DNA of 64,000 nt from Anodontia alba (Eukaryota > Mollusca > Bivalvia > Lucinida > Lucinidae): contig OZ024836.1 in assembly GCA_964016985.1 (NCBI GenBank), positions 35,644,152-35,708,151 of the forward strand. The letters run 5' to 3'. The notes below the pieces were generated by a model. That model searched no databases, was not told where the DNA came from, and saw only the letters and a list, made by a program, of their open reading frames with translations. A program made the translations under genes and the position numbers. Shown here in pieces: positions 44,836 to 56,340 of the stretch (within the stretch, counting starts at the first letter, position 1; each line of letters begins with the position of its first letter).

Positions 44836-46057
44836 CTGTTATAGGACTTTACTTGTAGATCGTTCAACGGGTCATTTCTAATAACACATTTCATCTGTCA
44901 TTTTTCGTTACCATCAACTTTTCCAGTGTTAGTGGCTTTCACCGCCACTCAACATGCTTCCGCACAAAAAGTAGTGCAACCTATACTCACGTTTTGCGAT
45001 ATTTACAAATCATTTTCGTCAAAATCATATTTATTTGATGTTAAGAGCATTATCTCTCGAATTTTGATTATATAGAATCGGATAAATATAAAACAAAATT
45101 ATGAATGAAAAATGCCTAGTTTAAGTGATGGATGCAATGTAAACAAATCGAAGTAATTAACATATAATATATCAATACGCCATTGCTGTTTCTACTTGTG
45201 AAATGTCTGCAAATAACCTCTTGCTAGCGTTTGCTTCTGCCAAAATTCTTGCAAGGTCTACAAAACATATATATGTATCGAGCCACGCACAGTAATTATT
45301 AAACGTTTACAACAGTTCAGATTTTCATGAATGTCTTAAGATATCTGTCATTTCAGTGCCTTTGGTGCTTTGATTCCTAGTTTTATGGAGGACCATTTTA
45401 CCTTATTTACCCTAAGTATTCGACACTTTGACTCCTTAGCAAGTGTCTCATAAAATGTTATCAGGTCCATTTAACTCTTTTACTGTTTGATGAGTGACAA
45501 ACAGTGTGGCCCATGGTCAGACGCCGTGTTCTGCATTTATTTGTCGATCTAAATAGGAAGCTGTATTAAGAGATATTTAGAGATGACTTAGTGATTTTTA
45601 GATTTGTTAATGATTTTAAATTACAATGAAAACGTGACTAGCCGCGGGATACCACTATTTTGAGTCCTTACAATCTCTTGTCTTGGGAGTATTAATCTTA
45701 ATATCAAGATCTAAAACTATTTTATTAAATTTGTGTATTGTATTCCGAATAGACGTATTATAATCGTAGCAAATAATGGGTGATTCGATATTTTGAAAGT
45801 AAGTTAGTGCAGCAGAGATTTACATCTCCACATGTACTGGGCATATCGATGAATTCTATTTCCTTATAAAGAAATGGAATTTTTATAAGGCGTCTATTCT
45901 GGTAACTTTTAGAGTCAGTATATGTTCGAACGGCATGCTAAGGATAACAGGATATAAGAAGAACTTCATCATAAAAAGGGTAGAATCACAAAAATGCACT
46001 CTAACGAAACCGGATTGAACTAAACGAAGAGCTACTGAAAAAGAAATACCGCTTTGT
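44836..46057. other. Gene C intron, no feature seen
   Basis: AT-rich. A small family-7 piece near 45480-45530; no coding or structural signal otherwise. Confidence 0.55.
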
Positions 46058-46165
46058 ACAGCGGTCATGCAGCGTTGATACAATGTCGCATCAACGTCGA
46101 TGCAACCTCAGGACGTTTCATTGACGTTTGTGCGACGTTGATTAAACGTCATGTGCTCGCTGGGC
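46058..46165. mobile_element. CAACGT foldback element, copy 2
   Basis: CAGCGGTCATGCAGCGTTGA to AAACGTCATGTGCTCGCTGG, with GCATCAACGTCGATGCAAC facing GTTTCATTGACGTTTGTGCG. Confidence 0.8.
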
Positions 46166-46624
46166 TTAAACGTATTCAGAAATGTTGTCTGCTCATACTT
46201 GAATTCAGCAATTTAAATATTAATATATCCACAAAGAATGAGGGTCCTGATTAGACTGTGTGATGTTTTACTGTTTCAATATACGTAGAACACCGGAATT
46301 TTCTAACTAAAATGCTCAAAGATCGCCAGTGAAGCCCGCGCTACGAACAAGTTGTATTTATTTATTTTTCGTTTGTTGTTTAGAAATACCTGATCTGAAC
46401 CGCCTTATGCTGACAACATTTAAAAATATTTTTCTTATTTTTCACAGATATTAGGACTTGCCATTTTATTCACATTGTCTCTTTAAAAAATAAAATGTTA
46501 TATTTTCTAAAAAAGTAAGAATAGCATCACTAAGTTTTATCTGTAGCGAACGGGAACAGTGTGCTAGAGCTTATGGAAACTTGATACACACGGTGGAATT
46601 TCCGCCATTTTTTGAAAGAGAGAC

Positions 46625-46800
46625 CTTTTATGCCTGTTCGCGTTCATCAACATCAAGCCCTTTCTGAAAAGGCATTCTTCCCTTAAAGGAAAGAATTCGC
46701 TCCCCTGAGAAGATATTATTTCCTTTTAGAGTAGACACCTTTTCAGAAGGGAGGCAACAATTTGATAGAGATGCCCTCCCCCGAGAATGTATTGATGCCC
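46625..46800. mobile_element. MITE family 5 copy
   Basis: CCCTTTCTGAAAAGGCATTC ... AAGAATTCGCTCCCC faces TTTTAGAGTAGACACCTTTT + CAGAAGGGAGG. Confidence 0.8.
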
Positions 46801-46889
46801 CTTGAACCCACTATATCATATTCTAATACGCAGCCGAGCATACATATTCATGAACACACACGAAAAGCAGTTATTGGCTACTCGTTTTT

Positions 46890-47116
46890 ACCCTTAAAGC
46901 ACCATTTATAATAGAAGCAGACGACATTATAAAACATTATAAAACTTTTTTTTTTACATATATTTTACTACATTCCAAAACCCATATTATGTTTTCAGAG
47001 AGAAATACTGCCGTGCAGACGACTGCCTAAAAAATATCAAGACATTCTTTTTTGAAAAAAAAAAAAAAAAAAATCCGATGTCGTCTGCAACATTTTGAAT
47101 GACGCGTCAAGGGTTA
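46890..47116. mobile_element. MITE family 6 copy beside the gene C donor
   Basis: ACCCTTAAAGCACCATTTAT with GCAGACGACATT left; ATGTCGTCTGCAACATTTTG + AAGGGTTAAC right. Ends 31 bp inside the intron from the donor. Confidence 0.78.
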
Positions 47117-47146
47117 ACTGTATGATGAAAACCTTCTAATATTTAC

Positions 47147-47435
47147 CGGGACCGATGGATTCTGTTCTATTCCTTTTTTCCATATCAAGAACAACACGAT
47201 CAATGATCCGGTGTCTTTTTCTCGCATCTTCCAAAGACAATCCACTTTTATAATATTTTACCAGTCTCGAATACATTTTTTCTAACTTAGAATTCTTCGG
47301 CTTCAACGATATTGGCTGTCCGATATCCAAGTTCTTGATATTTTTAGGTTTTTTAGATCGTGCATCTTCCGTCCACACGAATGCAAAAAAGGTAAAGATA
47401 AGAATCAATTTCCGAAAATGTGTTTCCATTTTCAT
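47147..47435 (-). CDS. Gene C exon 1: signal peptide and basic prosegment
   Basis: Two near starts (47435 and 47429); the first is used. Signal core LILIFTFFAFVW, likely cut near EDA-RS. Basic linker (KKPKNIKNLDIGQ, LKPKNSKLEKMY), then the family block KYYKSGLSLEDARKRHRIID, RVVLDMEKRNRTE (NRT sequon; EKR possible convertase site) and GP-G at the donor G|GTAAAT (47146). The donor is slightly weaker than the GTAAGT of the paralogues. Spliced to 42420-42532 (intron 4,614 bp) it gives 133 residues. Colinear with gene B exon 1 through its whole length, including the 'LKPK/R' and 'SPG/GPG' points. Confidence 0.88.
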
Positions 47436-47499
47436 ATCAGAATATATTGTTAAACGTTGTTAAAACAACACCTGTTTAACCATTAACACTATCTTGACA

Positions 47500-47700
47500 G
47501 ATTCAGCGGACGACCGACCAACTGATAATACTTTTTCGTAATTTTCATTGTAAATAGAATTTGATATTTTATGCAATTGTCTTCTACGGAAACAATTTGT
47601 ATAAAATGTCAAACCCTATTTTTTAGGAAAAGAAAGAAAAGCTATCTAACAGTGTCGTCTGCTGAAATTATTACCCAGTATGCTGACCGTTAAATGAATC
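47500..47700. mobile_element. MITE family 6 copy upstream of gene C
   Basis: TTCAGCGGACGACCGACC left and TGTCGTCTGCTGAAATTATT + ACCCAGTATGCTG right; AATTTTATGCAATTGTC and ACAATTTGTATAAAATG pair inside. Confidence 0.65.
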
Positions 47701-47916
47701 ATACGTTGTACTGTTGCCCATCAGTGCATGCGATCATGTGATCATGCGTGCAATCAATCTTAACGAATATTGTATAATACAGGTTAACGAAAAACACTTA
47801 ACATCATTACGCATATAAATTAAACATTCTGCGCAGCATACTAAGTCTTATGCTGATTGTTCTTTTAAAGGCATTGCGGCCTCTCGATGCATGTTAAGTC
47901 CTGTTTTTAATTTAGC

Positions 47917-49303
47917 ATTGTGGTCACCTGCTCTGCGGCTGCCCGATTCGCTTTTCTGTTTTCTGATCCTTTGTCTACTTGGTCTGATGCTAGCATTGTG
48001 GTCATTTCACTTCAATAGCTATCCACTGAGCTTTCTGTTTTCTGTTCTTCTGTCGTTTTCTTGTTCTGATGCTAGCACTGTGGTTATTTCACTTCAATAG
48101 CTACCCACTTTGCTTTCTGTTTTCTTTTCTTTTGTCAACTTTTTCTTGTTCTGATGCTTGCATTGTGATCTTTTCATTTCAATAGGTACCCACTAAGCTT
48201 TTTGTTTTCTCTTCTTTTGTCAAGTTTTCTTGTTCTGATGCTTGCATTGTGGTCATTTTACTTTAATAGCTACACATTTTGCCTTCTGTCTTTTTTGTTC
48301 TTATGTCAAATTGTCTTGTTCTGATGCTTGCATTGTGATCATTTCTTGTTCTGATGCTAGCATTCTGATCATTTCACATCAATAGCTACCTACTTTGCTT
48401 TCTGTTTTCTGTTCTTTTTGTCAAGTTTTCTTGTTCTGATGCTAGTATTGCGGTCATTTTACTTCAATAGGTACTATCTTTGCTTTGTATTTTCCGTTCT
48501 TTTGTCAATCTTTTTTGTGCTGGTGTTTGCATTGTGGTTATTGCATTTCAATATCTGCCCAATCTGCTTTCTGTTTTCTGTTCTTTTGTTACGTTTTCTT
48601 GTTCTGATGCTTGCATTGTGGTCATTTTACTTTACTAGCTGCACACTTTGCTTTCTGTTTTCTGTTATTTTGTCGATTTTCTTGTTCTGACGCTTGCATT
48701 GTGGTATTTACCTTTCAACTGCTACCCTCTTTGCTTTCTGTTTTCTGTTTGTTTGTCAACTTTTCTTGTTCTTATGCTTGCAATGTGGTCATTTATTGTT
48801 CTGATGCTTGCATTGTGGTCATTTCACTCCAATAGCTACTCACGCTGCTTTCTGTTTTCTGTTCTTTTGTCAAGTTTTCTTGTTCTGATCGTTGCATTAT
48901 GGTCATTTTAACTTCAATAGCTATCCACTTTGCTGTTTTCTGTTCTTTTGTCAAGTTTTCTTGTTCTGATGCTTGCATTGTGGTCATTTCTTGGTCTGAT
49001 GCTAGCATTGTGGTCATTTCACTTCAATAGCTACCCACTTTGCTTTCTCTTTTCTCTTCTTCTACCAAGTTTCTTGCTCTGATGCTTGCATTGTGGTCAC
49101 TTCACTTCAACTTCAATAGCTACCCACTTTGCTTTCTCTCTGTTCTCTGTTCCTTTGTCAAGTTTTCTTGTTCTGATGCCTGTATTGTGGTCATTATATT
49201 TCAATAGCTACCCTCTTTGCTTTTTTGTTTTCTCTTTTTATGTCAAGTATTCTTGTTCTGATGTTTGCATTGTGGTCATTTCACTTCTATAGCTACCCTT
49301 TTT
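47917..49303 (+). repeat. 84-bp minisatellite, left part
   Basis: Unit approximates TTCAATAGCTACCCACTTTG + CTTTCTGTTTTCTGTTCTTT + TGTCAAGTTTTCTTGTTCTG + ATGCTTGCATTGTGGTCATT. About 16 units. Frames stay open because 84 is a multiple of 3; the translated 28-residue hydrophobic repeat is not evidence of a protein. Interrupted at 49304 and resumed at 51879. Confidence 0.93.
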
Positions 49304-51878
49304 AGCTCGCCTGTACGAAGTACAAGGAGAGCTATTGTAGTCACCCCGGTCGTCCACGTTTGCGTTTGCGTTTGCGTTTGCGTTTGCGTTTGCGTTTGCG
49401 TTTGCGTTCCCGTTCCCGTCACACTGTGTTAAAGTTTTTCAAATGCTTATATCTCAACAGTCACTCCTCACAGAGGCATCAAATTTGGAACTTAGGTACC
49501 TTGGAGGGTCTTCTGAGATTCCAAGAGAATAAACCCCTGGGTTCATGCCCCTGGGTGGGGCTAGGGGTCAGAATCTAGGACACCTTTGTAATACTGTGTT
49601 AAAGTTTTTCAAATTCTTATATCTTGACTTTCACTCCTCATAGAGCATTCATATTTAGAATTTGGGTACCTGGACGAGTCTTCTGAGATTCCAAAAGAAC
49701 ATACCCCTGGGTTCATACCTCAGGGTGGGCCTTGGGGTGGGGCTAGGGGTCAAAATCTAGGACACATTTGTAAAATCTTATATGCCTACAGGTTATAGAC
49801 ACAACTGGTTATACATCAGCTAACTATGTGACATCAGTTTAAGTGTAAGAGAGTGAAGGTCATGGTGACCTACATTTTACGGTCAAGGTCACCTAGATTT
49901 CACGGTCCAGTGATTTTGCCTTATATCTTGAATACTATTTGTTGGATAAATGTCACACCTGGGATATTACTTCCATGTGACCCAATGAATGACCACTTAC
50001 TATATCTAGGTCATTGTGACCTATATTTCATGGTTCAGTGATTTTGCCTTATATCTTGAATATTTTTTGTTGGTTAAATGTCACACCTGGGATATTACTT
50101 CCATGTGACCCAATGAATGACCCCTTACTATATCTAGGTCATTGTGACCTATATTTCATGGTTCAGTGATTTTGCTTTATATCTTGAATACTATTTGTTG
50201 GATAAATGTCACACCTGGGATATTACTTCCATGTGACCCAATGAATGACCACTTACTATATCTAGGTCATTGTGACCTATATTTCATGGTTCAGTGATTT
50301 TGCCTTATATCTTGAATACTATTTGTTGGATAAATGTCACACCTGGGATATTAGTTCCATGTGACCCAGTGAATGACCACTTACTATATCTAGGTCATTG
50401 TGACCTATATTTCATGGTTCAGTGATTTTGCCTTATATCTTGAATACTATTTGTTGGATAAATGTCACACCTGGGATATTAGTTCCATGTGACCCAATGA
50501 ATGACCACTTACTATATCTAGGTCATTGTGACCTATATTTCATGGTTCAGTGATTTTGCCTTATATCTTGAATACTATTTGTTGGATAAATGTCACACCT
50601 GGGATATTAGTTCCATGTGACCCGATGAATGACCACTTACTATATCTAGGTCATTGTGACCTATATTTCATGGTTCAGTGATTTTGCCTTATATCTTGAA
50701 TACTATTTGTTGGATAAATGTCACACCTGGGATATTAGTTCCATGTGACCCAATGAATGACCACTTACTATATCTAGGTCATTGTGACCTATATTTCATG
50801 GTTCAGTGATTTTGCCTTATAGCTTGAATACTATTTGTTGGATAAATGTCACACCTGGGATATTAGTTCCTTGTGACCCGATTATTGACGTCAAAATATA
50901 TCTGTTGGTGTGACCTATATTTCATGGTTCAGTGATTTTGCCTTATATCTTGAATACTATTTGTTGGATAAATGTCACACCTGGGATATTACTTCCATGT
51001 GACCCAATGAATGACCACTTACTATATCTAGGTCATTCTGACCTATATTTCATGGTTCAGTGATTTTGCCTTATATCTTGAATACTGTTTGTTAGATAAA
51101 TGTCACACCTGGGATATTAGTTCCTTGTGACCCGATTATTGATGTCAAAATATATCTCTGTTGGTGTGACCTATATTTCATGGTTCAGTGATTTTGCCTT
51201 ATATCTTGAATACTATTTGTTGGATAAATGTCACACCTGGGATATTAGTTCCTTGTGACCCGATTATTGACATCAAAATATATCTCTGTTGGTGTGACCT
51301 ATATTTCATGGTTCAGTGATTTTGCCTTATATCTTGAATACTATTTGTTGGATAAATGTCACACCTGGGATATTACTTCCATGTGACCCAATGAATGACC
51401 ACTTACTATACCTAGGTCATTGTGACCTATATTTCATGGTTCAGTGATTTTGCCTTATATATTGAATACTATTTGTTGGATAAATGTCACACCTGGGATA
51501 TTAGTTCCTTGTGACCCGATTATTGACGTCAAAATATATCTCTGTTGGTGTGACCTATATTTCATGGTTCTGTGATTTTGCCTTATATCTTGAATATTTG
51601 TTGGATAAATGTCACACCTGGGATATTAGTTCCATGTGACCCAATGAATGACCACTTACTATATCTAGGTCATTGTGACCTATATTTCATGCTTCAGTGA
51701 TTTTGCCTTTTATTTTTATTACTATTTCATGGAGAATTGTCATACCTGGATTATTATATCTAAGTGACAAAATGATTTACATACAAATACATCTAGGTCA
51801 GTGTGACCTATATTATATGGCTTAATGATAAAAATGTTACAATATAAAATGTACCCAGCAGGCGAGCTTGCTGTCCTC
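49304..51878 (+). mobile_element. 2.6-kb repeat element inserted in the 84-bp minisatellite
   Basis: Starts TTAGCTCGCCTGTACGAAGT and ends AGGCGAGCTTGCTGTCCTCC + GACAGCTCTTG; GCTCGCCTG is inverted at the two ends. Inside: a GTTTGC hexamer run (49358-49411), two units of a 160-bp repeat (TGTTAAAGTTTTTCAAATGC ... TAGGGGTCA), and a 128-bp array. No protein. The two 84-bp arrays join cleanly if it is removed. Confidence 0.82.
49858..51810 (+). repeat. 128-bp tandem array carrying ERE-type palindromes
   Basis: About 15 units with exact 128-bp phase over 50009-50789. Units contain GGTCATTGTGACC (at 50009, 50137, 50265, 50393, 50521, 50649, 50777, 51415, 51668), with GGTCATGGTGACC at 49858, GGTCATTCTGACC at 51029 and GGTCAGTGTGACC at 51796. 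A variant unit (GTTGGTGTGACC) lacks the left half-site. Internal parts such as TTTTGCCTTATATCTTGAA are shared with the 25.6-26.9 kb array. Confidence 0.93.
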
Positions 51879-52745
51879 CGACAGCTCTTGTTGTTTTTTG
51901 TTTTCTCTTCTTTTGTCAAGTTTTCTTGTTCCGATGTTTGCATTGTTGTCATTTTGCTTCAATAGCTACCCACTATGCTTTTTGTTTTCTGTTCTTTTGT
52001 CAAGTGTTCTTGTTCTGACGTTTGCATTGTGGTCATTTCACTTCAATAGCTACCCTCTTTGCTTTTTGTTTTCTCTTCTTTTGTCAAGTGTTCTTGTTCT
52101 GATGCTTGCATTGTTGTCATTTTACTTCAATAGCTACCCCCTATGCTTCCTGCTTTCTCTTCTTTTGTCAAGTTTTCTTGTTCTGATGCTTGCATTGTGG
52201 TCATTTTACTCCAATAGCTACGCACTTTGCTTTCTGTTTTCTGTTCTTTTGTTAAGTGTTCTTGTTCTGACGTTTGCATTGTGGTCATTTCATTTAAATA
52301 GCTACCCTCTTTGCTTTTTGTTTTCTCCTCTTTTGTCAAGTGTTCTTGTTCTGATGCTTGCATTGTGGTCATTTCACTTCAATAGCTCCCCTTTTTGCTT
52401 TCTTTTTTCTTTTCTTTTGTCAAGTGTTCTTGTTCTGATGCTTGAATTGTTGTCATTTCACTTCAATAGCTTCCCCCTATGCTTTCTGCTTTCTCTTCTT
52501 TTGTCAAGTTTTCTTGTTCTGATGTTTGGATTGTGTTCATTGCACTTCAATAGCTACCCACTTGTTTTTCTTTTTTCTCTTCTTTTGTCAAGTTTTCTTG
52601 TTCTGATGCTAGCATTGTAGTCATTTCACTTCAACAGCTACCCACTTTGCTTTCTGTTTTCTGTTCTTTTGTCAAGTTTTCTTTTTCTGATACTTGCATT
52701 GTGGTCATTTCACTTCAGTAGCTACCCACTTTGCTTTCTGTTTCT
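51879..52745 (+). repeat. 84-bp minisatellite, right part
   Basis: About 10 units as at 47917. One frame stays open for 250 codons (51868-52620), again a product of period 84. Ends at TTGTGCTGTGTTTGCCTCTA. Confidence 0.93.
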
Positions 52746-52859
52746 CTTTGTTTCTGTTTTGTGCTGTGTTTGCCTCTAAGTGAAGCGAGCTGTTTTTGCA
52801 ACATTTTGACCAAGGGTGTATTTGGTGCAAGTAAAATCAATTAAACCTTTCCTACCCCC

Positions 52860-53160
52860 ACCCCATCCCCCTACACACACACACTGGTTTTACTACTGAT
52901 CGTTCTAAAGCGGTGGTTCTGGTGTTTTTTATTTTTGTTGTGGCCTTGTGGCTGACCGCTCTCTTTATTGTTGTGTTTTGTGACTCCTGTCTAGCATTGT
53001 GATTACCATTTTGGGGGAGGAGGGAACTGGTTTCTTTTTTTTTTCTATTGCTCGTTTGCTGCCTGTCTTCGTTTGTTTGTCCATCCCTTTGATGTCATTC
53101 GTAAGCTATGTTCTGCGATTGTGGCTCTTCCTAGACATCTTTTCTATAGAATAAGGATCT
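52860..53160 (+). mobile_element. Diverged PLE tail repeat
   Basis: TACTGATCGTTCTAAAGCGG and TAGCATTGTGATTACCATTT follow the minisatellite in the same order as at 33600-33800. This suggests that the 84-bp array belongs to the 3' region of the PLE family. Confidence 0.55.
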
Positions 53161-53171
53161 ATCCCTGGTGT

Positions 53172-53280
53172 GTACGGTAGACAGAAAATCCGTCCCAAGG
53201 ATCATTGTCTGGCATCAGGAGGCTTGCCGAGTGATGCCAGACTGTGATCGTGAGGGGCGGATTTTTCTATCTACCCCTTT
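53172..53280. repeat. Foldback
   Basis: GGTAGACAGAAAATCCGTCC and GGGCGGATTTTTCTATCTAC ends; ATTGTCTGGCATCA faces TGATGCCAGACTGT. Confidence 0.85.
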
Positions 53281-53284
53281 CATT

Positions 53285-54946
53285 TCTGAACGTAGGTTTT
53301 ATAATAATGCAGTCACTTCGATTGCTGACATCTATATTGTGATGACATTACTGTTGCGTTTAATGACGTCATTACGTTCTGTGATGTAAATCTTAGGTAC
53401 TAAGCAAGATACATCAAAGGCGTGGCATAAAGAGGTGATAATGAGATGCCAGCAGAGGTGGTAAAGAGGCCTTCTAAGGGATAAAGATACTTTTGAGGGG
53501 ATATTACCTATGGATCAAATAAAAGTCAGTACTAAATTCTCTTATTCTGTTAGGCCTCTAACTACTCACTGATTACTGACAGTATATTAGGTTTTATTGT
53601 GCCCGACAAGATTAATGACTAAGACACATCTTATTTTTATGTCTTTAATCTACTACGGACTTTAAGTTTAACCTTTATCACCTTCTAAGCAAATCCCTAG
53701 GGTGATAAATTGCATGAAATGTCAAGGCATATTTTCTGGGGAAAACAAGAAAATATTTCAAAATATAGTCTGCTGATTTTTCCTTTCATTCGGAGCGATA
53801 AACGGTAGTAAGATAGATCCAGCTAAATTATGATATTTCGAAGCAGATCACGGGTCATATTATATCCAGAAACTTGAGAAACACTTCGGGTTCTAGAATT
53901 CGCGCGATTATTTCTATGGGGTATAAATATTGTATAGCCATATTTATTGTAAAAATGTAGATTACAAGAACCCGGAAAAGTTGTTGCAAACGAGAAAGGG
54001 ATAGTCTATAGGTATTTCCCGTATTTTAAAGACTGTTGACACTTTCCAATTGTGGTAGGTTCTAGTCACTGAATAAGGGATATCACCCCTAAATGAATTG
54101 AAAACATTTTAGACGGGTATTTTACTCAAAATATGTGTATATATGTGTCTAAAGGATAGAATATTGCAACGTTAAGATGCTTGCTAAATCGTCTGTGACT
54201 CATTAAATGGATACAGAATTTATTTTGATTTTACCTCGCAGAGTTGAGACATTTACTTGACAATAAAATAAATTTTATGTTTTGGTGTTTAAACGTATTG
54301 ACGTCCCGACATCTGTATTTAAACTATCCTAGGACTGTAGTAAAAGGAAAATATAATAAAGGTTAATTCAAGGAAACACACTTCAGTAGTGAGAAGAAAT
54401 TTCTGCAGAGCAGTATTCGAACTTCAGACTGTAATATGAACTGGCGATGTCTGAATGTACTGAGCTACCGATGCTCAACAGACCAAACTCTCTGACTCTT
54501 AAACTTAAAAAGGGCGCTTGGAAGCTCCTCAGTCGGAACTAACCTGTCTAAGTTTTAAGACTTGTTCAAGTGAGTCTTATAAAGATATGAATAAATCTTA
54601 CTGGCACGTAAATACTGTGGTTGTGGTATGAGAGATGTGTTTAGGTGAGTTAGTGAGCGGTCAGCCATAACAAAACGCTTCAAGATTATAGCATGTGTAT
54701 TCAACCTTAATAATAGTGGAATATTCCGGTCACGCATCACAACAGTCTTTGAAATTAGGGAAAGACCTATACCTATTTAAATGACTTAAAAGCATTTTCA
54801 AAATATTTCACTTTACTCTAAACATCAAAATATTTACTACCAAAACCCAAAATTTCGCTTCGCAATAGGAAATGATATCAAAGACTTTCAATGTTCCCGC
54901 AGACAAGACAATAAACTATATTGTTATCAAGCGGCTGCTTTGACAA
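53285..54946. other. Intergenic between genes D and C, no gene seen
   Basis: One diverged family-6 element near 53668-53815 (AGTCTGCTGATTTTTCC, AAATTGCATGAAATG). Otherwise AT-rich and featureless. Confidence 0.5.
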
Positions 54947-55192
54947 ATGAGCCATCGCACGACTGAACCTACAATAAGACTTGCGCGACCAGCGAAGACT
55001 CAGATCAGCCTGCGCACCCGCGCAGGCTGATCAGAGTCTTCGCTGATCGCATGCTCCTTCTACAGCCTTCAAGCTATCCAAAGAGCGATAAATGAGAACC
55101 CTTGGCATACTTGGTAGATGCACTGGGTCATCTGTGTCTTTGCTGGTCACACAGGTCTTATTCTAGGTTTTGTCGTGCGAGCTGGCTCTTAA
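54947..55192 (+). mobile_element. MITE family 4 copy
   Basis: ATGAGCCATCGCACGACTGA to TTTGTCGTGCGAGCTGGCTC; central GATCAGCCTGCGCACCCGCG palindrome. Confidence 0.88.
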
Positions 55193-55681
55193 TGATATAA
55201 ATATGGGTATACCAAGATAATGCCATTATCACGGAACACAGCGCTCCCAAGGTATCGAATAAGGCTAGAATAACACGAAACGACATCACAAAACAGTACA
55301 TGTACACCAATGAAAACAGAATGGACAAACAAAGGGGAACATTATCGGACCCAGTCAATAAAATCAGACAGATGGTTGACGGTACTGATTTTTTGAACCA
55401 ATTAAAAAAGATTGCCACTTGTTACAGAAAGAGGTTTTGATATGAATGCGACAGACTGCATGCATAGTTGTCAACCCAATAATGTTTGATAACTTTGCTT
55501 CCCTCTTTAGATGCCTGACGATGAATCAGTCCTCACACTGTATGACGGCTCCTTCCTCTGCCTGTTTCGGAATGTTGGCGGGACTGTTACTGTCTGTAGT
55601 CTGGTTCATCATGGTTCAGTTTGATGTTTTCTTCTGCTCTTTCTTCAGATCGCCGTTGGGCCATCCACTTGTTTCATCATT

Positions 55682-55943
55682 ATTTGAGCCAGCGCACGAC
55701 AAAACCTACAATAAGACCTGTATGACTACTAAATAGTAAGATCAGCCTGGAAATTCACCCAGTATGGCAAGGATTCTTTTGTATCCGTCTTTGGAGAGTC
55801 CGGAGGCTGTAGAACACGTGCGATCAGCGAAGACTGATCAGACTGCGTGGCTGCCCAGGCTAATCTGCGTCTTCGCAGGGTGCACATGCCATTTTTTTTT
55901 TTTATTTTATTTTTATTTTTTTTATTTTTTCATGCGCTGGCTT
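55682..55943 (+). mobile_element. MITE family 4 copy (shared by both duplicated blocks)
   Basis: TTGAGCCAGCGCACGACAAA to TTCATGCGCTGGCTTATTTG with a T/A-rich expansion at 55890-55930. Confidence 0.85.
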
Positions 55944-55977
55944 ATTTGTGCTTTTAATTTGTTGTTTCACTGATGAC

Positions 55978-56084
55978 CCAGTCAGCATTCTACGTAAAAC
56001 TATATCGGGCCGTCATCGGCCCGTCAGGGTAGCTGACGGGCCGATGACGGCCCGATGTAGATTTACGTTAGAATGCTAGCTGGG
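55978..56084. mobile_element. GC-rich foldback element, copy 2
   Basis: CCCAGTCAGCATTCTACGT to AGAATGCTAGCTGGG; the GGGCCGTCATCGGCCCGTCA arm faces its perfect inverse. Absent from the partner block at 39.2 kb, so it inserted after the duplication. Confidence 0.92.
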
Positions 56085-56340
56085 GAGGCAGAGGACACTA
56101 CGTAGAGCGAACACGTATTTGTAACGAGGAGCTATATCAGAATTAAGGACATTGCTTTGATAGGCTAAACTGCATGAAGTTTTAGCCCTACAGTAGTTTT
56201 CTGTTGAGGGTTCGATGGTGGTTCCCCTGTTGCGATTCTTCTTCGTCGTATATCAGTCATTGCTAATTGTTATGTTCTTTCATTGTTTGTTCCTAATATT
56301 TTTTTTTCTATTTTTGTGCCTCAGATGGGCTGTGCCCTTG

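Larger units (their letters stand above)
55430..56250 (+). repeat. Duplicated block upstream of gene C (partner 38690-39360)
   Basis: Same order and orientation as the partner, including PLE C-terminal remains (CIVVNPIMFDNFASLFRC) and a family-4 MITE at the same point, plus a foldback found only here. Lies on the C side of gene D. Confidence 0.85.

Noticed and set aside
50009..51808. Regular ~128-bp repeats as a CRISPR-like array
   Set aside because: Units are contiguous tandem repeats without unique spacers, in eukaryotic repeat DNA.
48793..52372. Minus-strand frames with repeated MTTMQASEQE peptides
   Set aside because: Antisense translation of the 84-bp minisatellite.
51868..52620. 250-codon hydrophobic frame resembling a multi-pass membrane protein
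   Set aside because: Exact 84-bp minisatellite translation; neighbouring units shift frame freely.
53168..53389. 73-codon frame
   Set aside because: Generated by a foldback whose two arms encode mirrored residues.
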